From Bacteroidota bacterium (GTDB lineage: Bacteria; Bacteroidota; Bacteroidia; Bacteroidales; FEN-979): a stretch of DNA of 64,000 bases. Position numbers and translations under genes: made by a program. This document shows positions 8,971 to 17,030 of this stretch, piece by piece. Where the stretch lies: assembly GCA_026391805.1 (NCBI GenBank), contig JAPLDJ010000016.1, positions 1 through 64,000 on the forward strand, in the 5' to 3' direction. How positions within the stretch are numbered: position 1 is the first letter of the stretch; each line of letters begins with the position of its first letter. The notes under the pieces are model-generated. The model saw only the letters and a program-made list of their open reading frames with translations. It was not told where the DNA came from and did no database searches.

Positions 8971-9861
8971 TTAAAAATTGATGTAATCTTTCGGATTCAC
9001 GGCGTTTCCGTCATTCCAGAGCTCAAAATGCAGGTGCGGCCCGGTGGTAAGTTCTCCGGTCTGGCCGATGATGGCAATGGGATCGCCTGCTTTGACGAAA
9101 TCGCCTTCCTTCTTCAGCAGGGCCGAATTGTGCTTGTACACCGACACGATGTTTTGCTGGTGCTGAATGGCAATGGTATAGCCCGTTTCCAGCGTCCAGT
9201 TGCTCATGATCACCGTTCCGTCGAGCACACATTTGATGGCTTCGTTCGTTTTTGAAACAATATCGACCCCGTAATGCGACTGTGACGGATTGAATTCATT
9301 GGTGATCACGCCTTTCAGGGGAACAAAGAACAGCACTTTGCCGATGGGTGCATTTTTTTGCCTTGCATTTTCAGCATTTTCGATCCGGTAGAGGTTATAC
9401 TTCCCCTGGTTTTCAACGTCGGCCCTCAGCAGCGAATCCTCAACGGATTTCTTTTGCTTGATGTTGGTATATTTTTTAAGTGTGTCCCTGGCAACCGGCA
9501 CATCCGATGTAAGATCCTTGCCGTTCATGATATCCCTGATGTTCTGAATAAAGGCATCCCTTTTTTCAAGGTCCCTTACAATGGAATCGGTTTTGACCTG
9601 GAGCTGGTAGAGCTTTTTCTGCAACCCGACGTTGGTATAGCCCGGAATGTATTCCCGCAGAGGGGTAAAGGCGATCAGGATAGAGGTAAGGAAGATCAGG
9701 ATGATGGTGAGGGTTCCCAGCGCAATGAAGACATTCAGCCTGGACAAGCGGAAGGTAAACCGCTCTTCAAGGGTCTCATCGTTCATGATGACCAGCCGGT
9801 ACTTGTTCCGCAGCCGGTCGAGCCATGACCCTTTTTTCCTCTCCTTTTTATCCTTCGGCAT
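8971..9861 (-). CDS. M23 (LytM-type) peptidoglycan endopeptidase, membrane-anchored
   Basis: The protein has a positively charged cytoplasmic head (residues 1-41), one membrane helix (about 42-65), a coiled linker (about 75-175) and a C-terminal LytM/M23 domain. The zinc ligands are intact: HYGVD (His196, Asp200) and HLHFE (His276, His278), so it should be an active cross-link hydrolase in the periplasm. It begins an operon with dxr and rseP. On the other side of the divergent gap stand SprE and a bactofilin; bactofilins and M23 peptidases often act together in cell-shape control, which makes a shape role plausible but unproven. Confidence 0.9.
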   Translation of the reverse strand: MPKDKKERKKGSWLDRLRNKYRLVIMNDETLEERFTFRLSRLNVFIALGTLTIILIFLTSILIAFTPLREYIPGYTNVGLQKKLYQLQVKTDSIVRDLEKRDAFIQNIRDIMNGKDLTSDVPVARDTLKKYTNIKQKKSVEDSLLRADVENQGKYNLYRIENAENARQKNAPIGKVLFFVPLKGVITNEFNPSQSHYGVDIVSKTNEAIKCVLDGTVIMSNWTLETGYTIAIQHQQNIVSVYKHNSALLKKEGDFVKAGDPIAIIGQTGELTTGPHLHFELWNDGNAVNPKDYINF

Positions 9862-9969
9862 ATTTCCAGTTGTTCATTCCCCTGAGGGCCTGCAAATTTC
9901 GGAAAAAAAAGCACACCCTGAACAGAAAAAGAAAACGTGACATTGAGGCAGAAAGTATAAGGCCATGTT

Positions 9970-10080
9970 CTTAAGACATAAGTCATAAGTCATTAAGACA
10001 TTAAGAGATTGGAAAAATGTCAACACACAGACATGCCCATGAGGCATAAAACTAATGTCTAATGTCCAATGTCTTTTGTC
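9970..10080. repeat. Intergenic word repeat forming an inverted pair
   Basis: The left arm (about 9970-10010) carries AAGTCATTAAGACATTAAGA-type text. The right arm (10049-10080) carries the reverse orientation (CTAATGTCTAATGTCCAATG). Together they could fold into an imperfect hairpin in the divergent gap between the M23 peptidase and SprE. Nothing coding is visible in this 295-base gap. Confidence 0.6.
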
Positions 10081-10109
10081 TAAAAAGAGGTTATTTCGGA
10101 AATTTAAAA

Positions 10110-10117
10110 TATTTTTG
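10110..10117 (+). promoter_or_regulatory. Bacteroidota -7 box before sprE/porW
   Basis: TATTTTTG fits TAnnTTTG and lies about 40 bases before the TTG start of the next gene. No good -33 element was seen. Confidence 0.45.
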
Positions 10118-10156
10118 TAAAAATTCAGTTTATAAAGAACTAAAACAGCAGCATAT

Positions 10157-12847
10157 TTGATCAGATCCCGGACATATTTTTCTCCTCTTCTTTGTTTCTG
10201 TATCGCGTCGGTCTTTTTCTTCTCATCCTGTTCCACCAAGAAGAACACCTGGACGCGGAGGGTTTACCATGACCTGACCGCTCATTACAATGTGTACTGG
10301 AACGGCATGGACCAGATGCGCCAGGGGTTAAAGGAATTTGAATCAAATACAAAAGACAATTATGCCCTGGTCCTTCCGGTCTATTATTTCGGCGATAAGA
10401 CCACCAACTCAAAAATCACCCAGAGTGCCGATATCGCAATCAAGAAATGCACCAAGACCATCCAGAAGCACTCCATGTTCTTCAACAACAAGGAGTACAA
10501 TCACTGGGTCGACGATGCCTACATGCTGATCGGGAAATCCTATTTCTACAAACAGGACTTCCCTATGGCGCGGCGGACATTTGAATTCGTGATCAAGACG
10601 TTCAATGACAACCCGGTGAAATACGAGGCCATGATGTGGCAGGCGCTGTCGAACATGCAGCTGGGCGATTTTAACCGTGCCGAGCCGATGCTCGACATGG
10701 TTCAGAACATGATCAAGCAGGGGAAAGCCCCGGAAAAATACGAGGAGATGATGGCGCTGACCTATGCGAATTTCTACATCCTTCAGAAGAATTATCCTCC
10801 TGCGATCGAATTCCTGGACCGCGCCCTTGAGATCGGGCCCAAGCGGTATATGAAAACACGGTGCCTGTTCATCCTCGGACAGATCTACCAGAAGACCGGC
10901 CAGCTCGACGTAGCTTCGAATTACTACAAGATGGTGATCAAACGGAACGCTTCGTTTGAGATGGAATTCAATTCCAAGATCAACCTTGCCCTCTGCTATA
11001 TGGGACAATCGGGAAACCGCGACTACATTGTCAAGAAGCTGAAGAAAATGCTCAAGGATGAAAAGAACAAGGACTATTGCGACCAGATCTATTACGCCCT
11101 TGCCCGTGTTGCGCTGAAAGATGCAGATACGGCTGCTGCCACTGCTTACCTGACAAAATCCGTCGCATCGAGCAAGCAGAATAACTACCAGAAAGCGATC
11201 TCAGCGCTGGATCTTGCTGATATCCTCTTCGCCCATAAAAATTATAAACTGGCCCAGGCTTACTATGACAGTACGCTTCAGTTCCTGCCCAAGGACTTTC
11301 CGAATTACAAGGAGCTGAGCAAAAAAACATCCACCCTCACCGATCTTGTATCCTACCTGACACTCATTGAACGCGAAGACAGCCTTCAGCGGCTCGCAGG
11401 CATGCCTGAAGGCAAGCGGAATTCCGTTATCGACGGCATCATTGCAAAGCTCATCGAGGAAGAGATCAAGAAGCAGAAAGAAGAGCAGGAACGGCAGGAG
11501 AACCTGGCGCTGTTCGGCCAGAGTAAAGGACAAACTCCGGGTGGTCCCGGAAGCCCGCAGTCGGGAGCAAGCGCCGGATCGTGGTACTTTTACAATGCTG
11601 CGGCGATGTCGAACGGTTTTTCCACTTTTGCGCGAAAATGGGGTCGCAGGAAACTCGAGGATAACTGGTTCCTGGCCAACAAGGCGATCGTGGCAGAAGT
11701 TCCTGAAACGACAGAAGGCGACACTTCGACCATGGCATCCCCCGGCGACACCACGAAGGGCAAGAAAGCGGGACCGAAATCAAGGAACCCGAAGGAAAGG
11801 GGTTTCTACATGCAGGATATTCCCCTGACGCCGGCCATGATGAAACTTTCGAACGACACGATCATCCAGGCTTATTATAATCTTGGTTTTGTTTATGTGG
11901 AAGGATTGAATGACTATGAACATGCCATCGATGCTTTTCAGACGCTGAATACCCGTTTCCCTGAAAACAAGTACATGGTCCCCTCCTATTATGAACTGTA
12001 TATCCTTTATAAAACACTGGAAAACCAGCCGGAAAGCAACAACTACAAGAATATCATCCTGACACGGTATCCTGAAACAGATTTTGCAAAGCTGCTGGTT
12101 AACCCGGATTATTACAAGGAAGCCCAGTCGAAACGTAAAGAGGTGATGAGCCTTTACGATGACACGTATAAGGCCTTCACCAACCAGCAGTATTACATGG
12201 TGATCAACAATGCGGATGTTGCACTGGCAAAATACCCCGGCGATACCGCCCTTATCCCCCGTTTCGAATACCTGAAAGCACTGTCGATCGGGAAAATTGA
12301 AGTGGTGGATTCATTGGTCACCGGCATGCAGCGGATCATTGCAAAATACCCGAAAAGCCCGGTAAAACCATTGGCCCAGAAAGTACTGGATTACCTCAAT
12401 AACCAGCGCAATTCGAAAGGCGAAAAAATTGTCACGGATTCTACAGTCCTGCCTGAACCTGTTACCAAGCTTTACAGCTTTAATCCGAATTCCATTCACT
12501 TTTTCGTTCTGATCGCCGATAACAACAGGACCGACATCAACGCCCTGAAAATAAAAATTGCCGATTTCAACCAGAAATACTTCAGCGTGGATAACCTCCA
12601 GGTGAACAGCCTGCTCCTCGACGGGAACCAGGAGATGATCACGGTCAATAATTTCGAAAGCGACCTGAAGGCCATGAATTATTACCTCGCCATCCAGAAC
12701 AATCCCTACGTTTTTACTAAACTCGAAACGACCGGTGGTTACAGTGATTTCGTAATATCCTCTGATAATTACCCGATCTTTTACAGGAGCAAAGACATCA
12801 AGCTGTACCAGAAGTTCTTTGAGAAGAACTATCCTATTAAGAAGTAG
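10157..12847 (+). CDS. sprE: T9SS lipoprotein SprE/PorW with TPR repeats
   Basis: The 896-residue protein begins with a hydrophobic signal and lipobox FSSC (Cys25). Repeated helical pairs of TPR type run through the body (clear around residues 110-400 and 570-720), with a low-complexity linker near 420-540. The N-terminal segment after the lipobox (KKNTWTRRVYHDLTAHYN) matches the SprE/PorW family, which is required for T9SS secretion and links the core ring to other outer-membrane parts. No ATG is available at the front of the frame: an in-frame stop lies at 10133-10135, and the first plausible start is TTG at 10157, which gives a proper lipoprotein signal. It is followed by bactofilin and AtpZ genes, a neighbourhood I recall from other Bacteroidota. 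Confidence 0.87.
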   Translation: MIRSRTYFSPLLCFCIASVFFFSSCSTKKNTWTRRVYHDLTAHYNVYWNGMDQMRQGLKEFESNTKDNYALVLPVYYFGDKTTNSKITQSADIAIKKCTKTIQKHSMFFNNKEYNHWVDDAYMLIGKSYFYKQDFPMARRTFEFVIKTFNDNPVKYEAMMWQALSNMQLGDFNRAEPMLDMVQNMIKQGKAPEKYEEMMALTYANFYILQKNYPPAIEFLDRALEIGPKRYMKTRCLFILGQIYQKTGQLDVASNYYKMVIKRNASFEMEFNSKINLALCYMGQSGNRDYIVKKLKKMLKDEKNKDYCDQIYYALARVALKDADTAAATAYLTKSVASSKQNNYQKAISALDLADILFAHKNYKLAQAYYDSTLQFLPKDFPNYKELSKKTSTLTDLVSYLTLIEREDSLQRLAGMPEGKRNSVIDGIIAKLIEEEIKKQKEEQERQENLALFGQSKGQTPGGPGSPQSGASAGSWYFYNAAAMSNGFSTFARKWGRRKLEDNWFLANKAIVAEVPETTEGDTSTMASPGDTTKGKKAGPKSRNPKERGFYMQDIPLTPAMMKLSNDTIIQAYYNLGFVYVEGLNDYEHAIDAFQTLNTRFPENKYMVPSYYELYILYKTLENQPESNNYKNIILTRYPETDFAKLLVNPDYYKEAQSKRKEVMSLYDDTYKAFTNQQYYMVINNADVALAKYPGDTALIPRFEYLKALSIGKIEVVDSLVTGMQRIIAKYPKSPVKPLAQKVLDYLNNQRNSKGEKIVTDSTVLPEPVTKLYSFNPNSIHFFVLIADNNRTDINALKIKIADFNQKYFSVDNLQVNSLLLDGNQEMITVNNFESDLKAMNYYLAIQNNPYVFTKLETTGGYSDFVISSDNYPIFYRSKDIKLYQKFFEKNYPIKK

Positions 12848-12854
12848 CGGTAAA

Positions 12855-12976
12855 CGTCATAAGTCATAAGACATTAGACATACGTGATCAACTGGTGAAC
12901 TGGTTGATTAAATTTTCCATCGCCCATCGCCCATCGCCCATCGCCCATCTTCAGTCCTCAGTCTTCCGACCTCCGT
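12855..12976. repeat. Intergenic word repeats of three families in tandem
   Basis: After sprE the gap holds three word types in sequence: CATAAGTCATAAGACATTAG (12857-12880), five near-perfect CCATCGC/CCATCGCC units (12917-12948), and TCAGTCCTCAGTCTTCCGACCTCCGTC (12950-12976). The units run head-to-tail without spacers, which separates them from a CRISPR array. Confidence 0.65.
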
Positions 12977-12989
12977 CAAGAATAATTTC

Positions 12990-13020
12990 TTGTTAAGTCT
13001 GTTTTTTATTTCTATCTTTG
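12990..13020 (+). promoter_or_regulatory. Promoter of the bactofilin gene
   Basis: TTG at 12990-12992 and TATCTTTG at 13013-13020 are separated by 20 bases, a good fit to the Bacteroidota consensus. The gene starts 40 bases further on at 13061. Confidence 0.75.
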
Positions 13021-13060
13021 AATTGTCTTAGATTTCATTTTTTCAATAAGTTGAGATGTT

Positions 13061-13471
13061 ATGGCGAAAAACAAAGAAGTTGAAGTTCCTTCCATCAACC
13101 TCCTGAGTTCAGGCACCGAGGTGAAAGGCGAAATAAAAGTGAACGGTGATTTCAGGATCGACGGGACTTTTACCGGGACCATCAATTGCAAAGGGAAAGT
13201 CGTAGTGGGCCCGACAGGTTCTATCGACGGCGAGATCATCTGCCAGAATGCGGATTTCTCGGGAGATGTCAAAGCGACTGTTAAAGTGGCTGAACTTCTT
13301 ACACTCAAAGAAACTGCCAGGTTCACCGGTGACATTACGACCAACAAGCTTTCGATCGAGCCCGGGGCCAAGTTCTCCGGCAACTGCACCATGGAAAGTT
13401 CAGGTGTGAAGACCACGATACCTCCACCTTTTAAACAAGATGATCCCCGACCAAAAGAAACGACAGCTTAA
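13061..13471 (+). CDS. Bactofilin (polymer-forming cytoskeletal protein)
   Basis: The 136-residue protein has a short N-terminal tail followed by the bactofilin beta-helix (about residues 15-115). The helix shows repeating strands with regularly placed Gly and hydrophobic residues (KGEIKVNGDFRIDGTFTG, then KVVVGPTGSIDGEI). A basic and Pro-rich tail closes it. Bactofilins assemble into membrane-associated filaments that position cell-wall enzymes. Its 3' end overlaps the atpZ gene by 32 bases in another frame, so the two are translationally close. A strong promoter match lies just upstream. Confidence 0.92.
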   Translation: MAKNKEVEVPSINLLSSGTEVKGEIKVNGDFRIDGTFTGTINCKGKVVVGPTGSIDGEIICQNADFSGDVKATVKVAELLTLKETARFTGDITTNKLSIEPGAKFSGNCTMESSGVKTTIPPPFKQDDPRPKETTA

Positions 13472-13655
13472 TGCCTATGCCCGTTATTCCAGCATGGGAA
13501 TTCAGATGCTTGTCATCATCCTGGCCGGAGTATTCGGGGGGTATAAACTGGATCAATGGCTTCATACGGCTCCCCTGCTGGTCATTCTGCTTTCCATCAT
13601 CGCTGTTTTTATCGCCATTTATTCCGTAACGAGGGATCTTCTCAAGAATAAATAA
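13440..13655 (+). CDS. atpZ: AtpZ/AtpI-type small membrane protein
   Basis: This 71-residue protein has two membrane helices (about 18-36 and 44-62) joined by a short loop with GGYKLDQWL, the pattern of AtpZ, a small protein that accompanies the F-type ATP synthase. The start overlaps the end of the bactofilin gene. In many Bacteroidota this gene precedes atpB and the rest of the synthase; here the next genes are one more membrane protein and then pterin genes, so the synthase operon is elsewhere or was separated from it. Confidence 0.8.
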   Translation: MIPDQKKRQLNAYARYSSMGIQMLVIILAGVFGGYKLDQWLHTAPLLVILLSIIAVFIAIYSVTRDLLKNK

Positions 13656-13710
13656 CACCCATTTCTATCTTTTTCACATACCTTCTTCATCCTGAAAATA
13701 ATCATCTTCT

Positions 13711-14112
13711 ATGAACCCGGATAAAACCTCACCTTACCTGACCTTCCTTCGCCGTTTGCTGATCTTTTCGGCTGTTCTCGGCATCATCGCCGCCGGCTTC
13801 TGGTTTCTTGTTCCCGCAAAGTACATTACTCCGTCACTGCCCTTTATCTTCATCTTCTTTATCGGCATTACCCTGGTCAGCTTTTATTTTCTTCTCCGCT
13901 CCTCTTCAAAAGCGTTCATCACCTTCATCAACTATTACCTTCTGATCACGGTGCTGAAATTATTCCTGTTCATCGGTGTGATTTTTCTTTATATGTACCT
14001 GAACAAGGCTGATGCTGCACCGTTCGCCATCTCCTTCCTGATCCTTTACTTTCTGTACATGGTGTTCGAGGTGGCATACCTCGTTCTGCATTTCAAAGCA
14101 ACACAGAAGTAG
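13711..14112 (+). CDS. Small four-helix membrane protein next to atpZ
   Basis: The 133-residue product is almost entirely hydrophobic, with four likely membrane helices (about 16-36, 43-62, 70-92 and 101-126) and short loops. I recognise no catalytic motif. In Bacteroidota a protein of this kind often sits between atpZ and atpB, and its size and topology resemble AtpI-like assembly factors, but the sequence does not prove that. It lies 55 bases after atpZ on the same strand. Confidence 0.7.
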   Translation: MNPDKTSPYLTFLRRLLIFSAVLGIIAAGFWFLVPAKYITPSLPFIFIFFIGITLVSFYFLLRSSSKAFITFINYYLLITVLKLFLFIGVIFLYMYLNKADAAPFAISFLILYFLYMVFEVAYLVLHFKATQK

Positions 14113-14170
14113 GAAACCGAAATCGGAGGTCGGAAGACTGAGGATGGAGGATAGAGGATAGAGGATAGAA
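14113..14170. repeat. Intergenic word repeat, 'GGAGGTCGGAAG' family
   Basis: Right after the stop codon of the membrane protein the DNA reads as GGAGGTCGGAAGACTGAGGATGGAGGATAGAGGATAGAGGATAG-like units. The same words recur at 27768-27881, 41516-41565 and 42055-42098. Confidence 0.6.
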
Positions 14171-14179
14171 AAAAACCCG

Positions 14180-14187
14180 TATCTTTG
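14180..14187 (+). promoter_or_regulatory. -7 box abutting the start of the pterin synthase gene
   Basis: TATCTTTG ends 9 bases before the ATG at 14197. Transcription normally begins a few bases after this element, so the message would have almost no leader. Confidence 0.65.
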
Positions 14188-14196
14188 CAACCCTTT

Positions 14197-14616
14197 ATGA
14201 GCACGGCGTATATAACACGGAAAGAAAGGTTTAATTCAGCTCACCGGCTGTTCCGGCCGGAGTTTTCGGATGAGCAGAACCTGAAGGTTTTCGGAAAATG
14301 TTCGAATCCGAACTGGCATGGACACAATTACACGCTGCATGTCACCGTGAAAGGGGAAGTCAGTCCTGAAACCGGTTTCGTGGCCGACCTGAAAGATCTG
14401 AGCCATGTTATCAATGAAAAGGTCATCATCAAGCTTGATCACCGGAACATCAACCTGGAAGTTGATTTTATGAAAGGGAAACTGGCTTCGACCGAAAACT
14501 TGGCCATCTCGATCTGGAATGAATTGGAGGAAGCGGTTGAAAAGCTTGGGGCAAAGCTGCATTCCATCAGGGTTGAAGAAACAGAGAACAACCAGGCAGA
14601 ATATTTCGGGAAATAA
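14197..14616 (+). CDS. 6-pyruvoyl-tetrahydropterin synthase type enzyme
   Basis: The 139-residue protein has the zinc ligands His16, His41 and His43 and a cysteine at 35 in GKCSNPNWHGHNY. This cysteine spacing resembles eukaryotic-type 6-pyruvoyl-tetrahydropterin synthase more than QueD, whose cysteine sits closer to HGH. Substrate would be dihydroneopterin triphosphate, the product of FolE, whose gene follows 45 bases later. ATG 14197 was chosen over the in-frame TTG at 14185 because the promoter box covers the TTG. A QueD-type paralogue lies at 28714. A role in folate, biopterin or queuosine synthesis cannot be decided from sequence alone. Confidence 0.85.
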   Translation: MSTAYITRKERFNSAHRLFRPEFSDEQNLKVFGKCSNPNWHGHNYTLHVTVKGEVSPETGFVADLKDLSHVINEKVIIKLDHRNINLEVDFMKGKLASTENLAISIWNELEEAVEKLGAKLHSIRVEETENNQAEYFGK

Positions 14617-14661
14617 TCCGTTCATCATCCCTGTAATACGATCCTCTAAAAGCACAAGAGC

Positions 14662-15258
14662 ATGAACTACGAGAAAGTTGAAGAATACGATCCGGAAAAA
14701 ACGGAACAGCTCAGTTATCACTATAGGGAGATCCTTCGTCTGATCGGCGAAAATCCCGACCGGGAAGGTCTTCTGAAAACCCCGCTGAGGGTTGCAAAGG
14801 CCATCCAGTTCCTGACACAAGGTTACGAACTGGATCCCGTCGAGATCCTTTCTTCTGCCAAATTCCGTGAAGATTACCGGGAGATGGTGATCGTGAAAGA
14901 CATTGAGATCTATTCCCTGTGCGAGCATCACATGGTGCCGTTCATCGGGAAAGCCCATGTAGGCTACATTCCCGACAAGTACATCACGGGACTAAGCAAG
15001 ATCGCGCGCGTTGTGGAGATCTATGCCCGCCGTCTGCAGGTACAGGAGCGCCTGACCATGCAGATCAAAGAAGCAATTAATACCACGCTGAAGCCGCTCG
15101 GCGTGGCAGTTGTCATCGAGGCACAACATTTGTGTATGGCGATGCGCGGCGTTCAGAAACAAAATTCTGTCACAACGACATCCGACTTTGTCGGTGCATT
15201 TGAGCGGGATAAGACCCGTACAGAATTTCTGCACCTGATCAGCAACAGATTGCATTAA
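14662..15258 (+). CDS. folE: GTP cyclohydrolase I
   Basis: FolE opens the GTP ring to make 7,8-dihydroneopterin triphosphate, the entry to folate and other pterins. The 198-residue protein keeps the zinc ligands Cys87 and His90 (LCEHHM) and Cys158 (HLCMAMRG), and the [18 protein letters not shown] and QERLT signatures. The length is standard. It is probably co-transcribed with the preceding pterin synthase gene, giving two successive steps in one operon. Confidence 0.96.
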   Translation: MNYEKVEEYDPEKTEQLSYHYREILRLIGENPDREGLLKTPLRVAKAIQFLTQGYELDPVEILSSAKFREDYREMVIVKDIEIYSLCEHHMVPFIGKAHVGYIPDKYITGLSKIARVVEIYARRLQVQERLTMQIKEAINTTLKPLGVAVVIEAQHLCMAMRGVQKQNSVTTTSDFVGAFERDKTRTEFLHLISNRLH

Positions 15259-15288
15259 TCAATATCATTCATAAAAAAGGAGAAAATT

Positions 15289-16032
15289 ATGGACCAGAAT
15301 CACAGAGGGTTCAACATCATTGAACAGGAATACAAATCAACACAGGCATTACCGGTTGCCAGGACATTCATGGCAAACGTTTTCATCTGGATGACGATGG
15401 CGCTGGCCATTACTGCACTTACGGCTTACTGGTTTGCGTCAGACATGAGCCTGATCGGCAGTCTTTTCAACTCCAGAACAGGAGGATTGACCGGTCTTGG
15501 ATGGGTCGTCACCCTGGCGCCATTCGGGTTTGTTCTGCTGATGTCGATGGGCTACCAGCGGCTTTCACCGCTGGTCATGACGCTGTTGTTCATCGCCTTT
15601 TCCATCCTGATGGGGATGAGCCTCAGCTTCATCCTGCTTGTTTATACAGGCGGATCTGTTTTTAAAACATTTGCCGTGACCTCGGCCATGTTCGGAGTTA
15701 TGGCGGTTCTCGGCTATACCACCAAAACCGACCTGACGAAATTCGGGTCGATCATGATGATGGCGCTTTTCGGGATCATCATTGCGATGGTGGTGAATAT
15801 GTTTATGCACAGCAGCACTATGGATTACGTGATCAGCGTGATCGGCGTGCTCGTTTTCACGGGGCTTACAGCATATGATGTCCAGAAGCTGAAAAGGATC
15901 AGTGCCGGTGTTGGCACCAATGTTCAGGATCCGAATGTGAGGAAGATGAGCATTCTCGGTGCCCTCACGCTTTATCTTGATTTCATAAACCTGTTCCTGT
16001 TCCTGCTGCGGTTTTTGGGGAACCGGAAATAA
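15289..16032 (+). CDS. Bax inhibitor-1/YccA family membrane protein
   Basis: The 247-residue protein has seven predicted membrane helices and the family's C-terminal signature GLTAYDVQKLKRI followed by GALTLYLDFINLFLFLLR. Family members are calcium-leak or stress-related channels; the substrate here is unknown. It has a real Shine-Dalgarno sequence, AAAGGAGA at 15277-15283, six bases before the ATG, which is uncommon in this window. It follows folE by 30 bases. Confidence 0.9.
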   Translation: MDQNHRGFNIIEQEYKSTQALPVARTFMANVFIWMTMALAITALTAYWFASDMSLIGSLFNSRTGGLTGLGWVVTLAPFGFVLLMSMGYQRLSPLVMTLLFIAFSILMGMSLSFILLVYTGGSVFKTFAVTSAMFGVMAVLGYTTKTDLTKFGSIMMMALFGIIIAMVVNMFMHSSTMDYVISVIGVLVFTGLTAYDVQKLKRISAGVGTNVQDPNVRKMSILGALTLYLDFINLFLFLLRFLGNRK

Positions 16033-16033
16033 C

Positions 16034-16110
16034 TAATTGGCGAATTGGTGAACTGGCGAATTGGCGAATTTTTGACTCACCAGTTCGCCAGTTCGCTAAT
16101 TCGCAAGTTT
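16034..16110. repeat. Imperfect hairpin of 'AATTGGCGAACTGG' words
   Basis: The gap after the Bax-inhibitor gene is filled with head-to-tail AATTGGCGAATTGGTGAACTGG units. The reverse complement follows (CACCAGTTCGCCAGTTCGCTAATTCG), so the transcript could fold into a long hairpin. The loop region is TTTTTGACT. It might end transcription before fabD, but there is no T-run after the right arm. Confidence 0.7.
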
Positions 16111-16148
16111 ATGTTTAACAGTTTATAATCATCTAACCAACTTTTAAC

Positions 16149-17027
16149 ATGAAACACGCCTACGTATTCCCCGGCCAGGGGGCTCAGTTTGTCGGAATGG
16201 GAAAGGATCTTTACGAAAACTCTCCCCTCGCAAAAGAATTATTTGAAAAAGCCAATGAGATCCTGGGTTTCAGGATCACCGACCGGATGTTTGCAGGAAC
16301 GGATGAAGACCTTCGGCAGACGAAGGTAACGCAGCCGGCTATTTTCCTTCACTCTGTCATTCTGGCAGCCACCCTTGGGGAAAAGTTCAAACCGGATATG
16401 GTCGCCGGCCATTCGCTCGGGGAATTTTCAGCCCTCGTGGCAAATAAAGCCCTTTCGTTCGAAGATGGTCTTGTACTGGTTTCGAAGCGTGCAATGGCGA
16501 TGCAGAAGGCCTGTGAAAAAGAACCCTCCACCATGGCGGCGATAATTGGACTGGATGATGCAATAGCTGAGGAGATCTGTAAATCAATTGAAGAAGTTGT
16601 CGTGCCTGCAAACTATAACAGTCCCGGACAACTTGTTATTTCCGGGAGCATGAAGGGAATTGAGATCGCCTGCGAGAAGCTGAAGGCAGCCGGGGCCCGC
16701 AGGGCTTTGCCTTTAAAGGTGGGCGGCGCATTTCATTCACCGCTCATGGAACCTGCCCGGGTTGAACTGGCAGAGGCCATCCACTCAACACAGTTCCATA
16801 CCCCGGTTTGTCCGGTTTACCAGAATGCAACCGCAACCTGTGTTTCCGATCCGGAACAGATCAAGGTGAATCTTGTTGCACAGCTTACCGCACCTGTTTT
16901 ATGGACCCAGCTTGTCAGGAATATGATTGCTGATGGAGCGACGCTCTTTACAGAGGTCGGGCCGGGAAATGTGCTTCAGGGACTGATCGGGAAGATCGGA
17001 CAGAATGTGACAGTGGAAGGCGCCTGA
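16149..17027 (+). CDS. fabD: Malonyl-CoA:ACP transacylase
   Basis: FabD loads malonyl groups onto acyl carrier protein for fatty acid synthesis. The 292-residue protein shows the oxyanion loop GQGAQ (residues 9-13), the nucleophile Ser89 in GHSLGEFSA, and the catalytic histidine in GGAFHSPLM. The C-terminal FTEVGPGNVLQGL signature is present. The length is standard. It converges on rfbB with only three bases between the two stop codons. Confidence 0.97.
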   Translation: MKHAYVFPGQGAQFVGMGKDLYENSPLAKELFEKANEILGFRITDRMFAGTDEDLRQTKVTQPAIFLHSVILAATLGEKFKPDMVAGHSLGEFSALVANKALSFEDGLVLVSKRAMAMQKACEKEPSTMAAIIGLDDAIAEEICKSIEEVVVPANYNSPGQLVISGSMKGIEIACEKLKAAGARRALPLKVGGAFHSPLMEPARVELAEAIHSTQFHTPVCPVYQNATATCVSDPEQIKVNLVAQLTAPVLWTQLVRNMIADGATLFTEVGPGNVLQGLIGKIGQNVTVEGA

Positions 17028-17030
17028 CGA

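Noticed and set aside
12917-12948. Possible CRISPR-like or tandem array (CCATCGC units)
   Set aside because: The units abut each other with no unique spacers, there are no cas genes, and the words recur in other gaps; it is a simple tandem repeat.
14185-14196. TTG start for the pterin synthase
   Set aside because: The TTG is part of the TATCTTTG promoter box; translation should start at ATG 14197.
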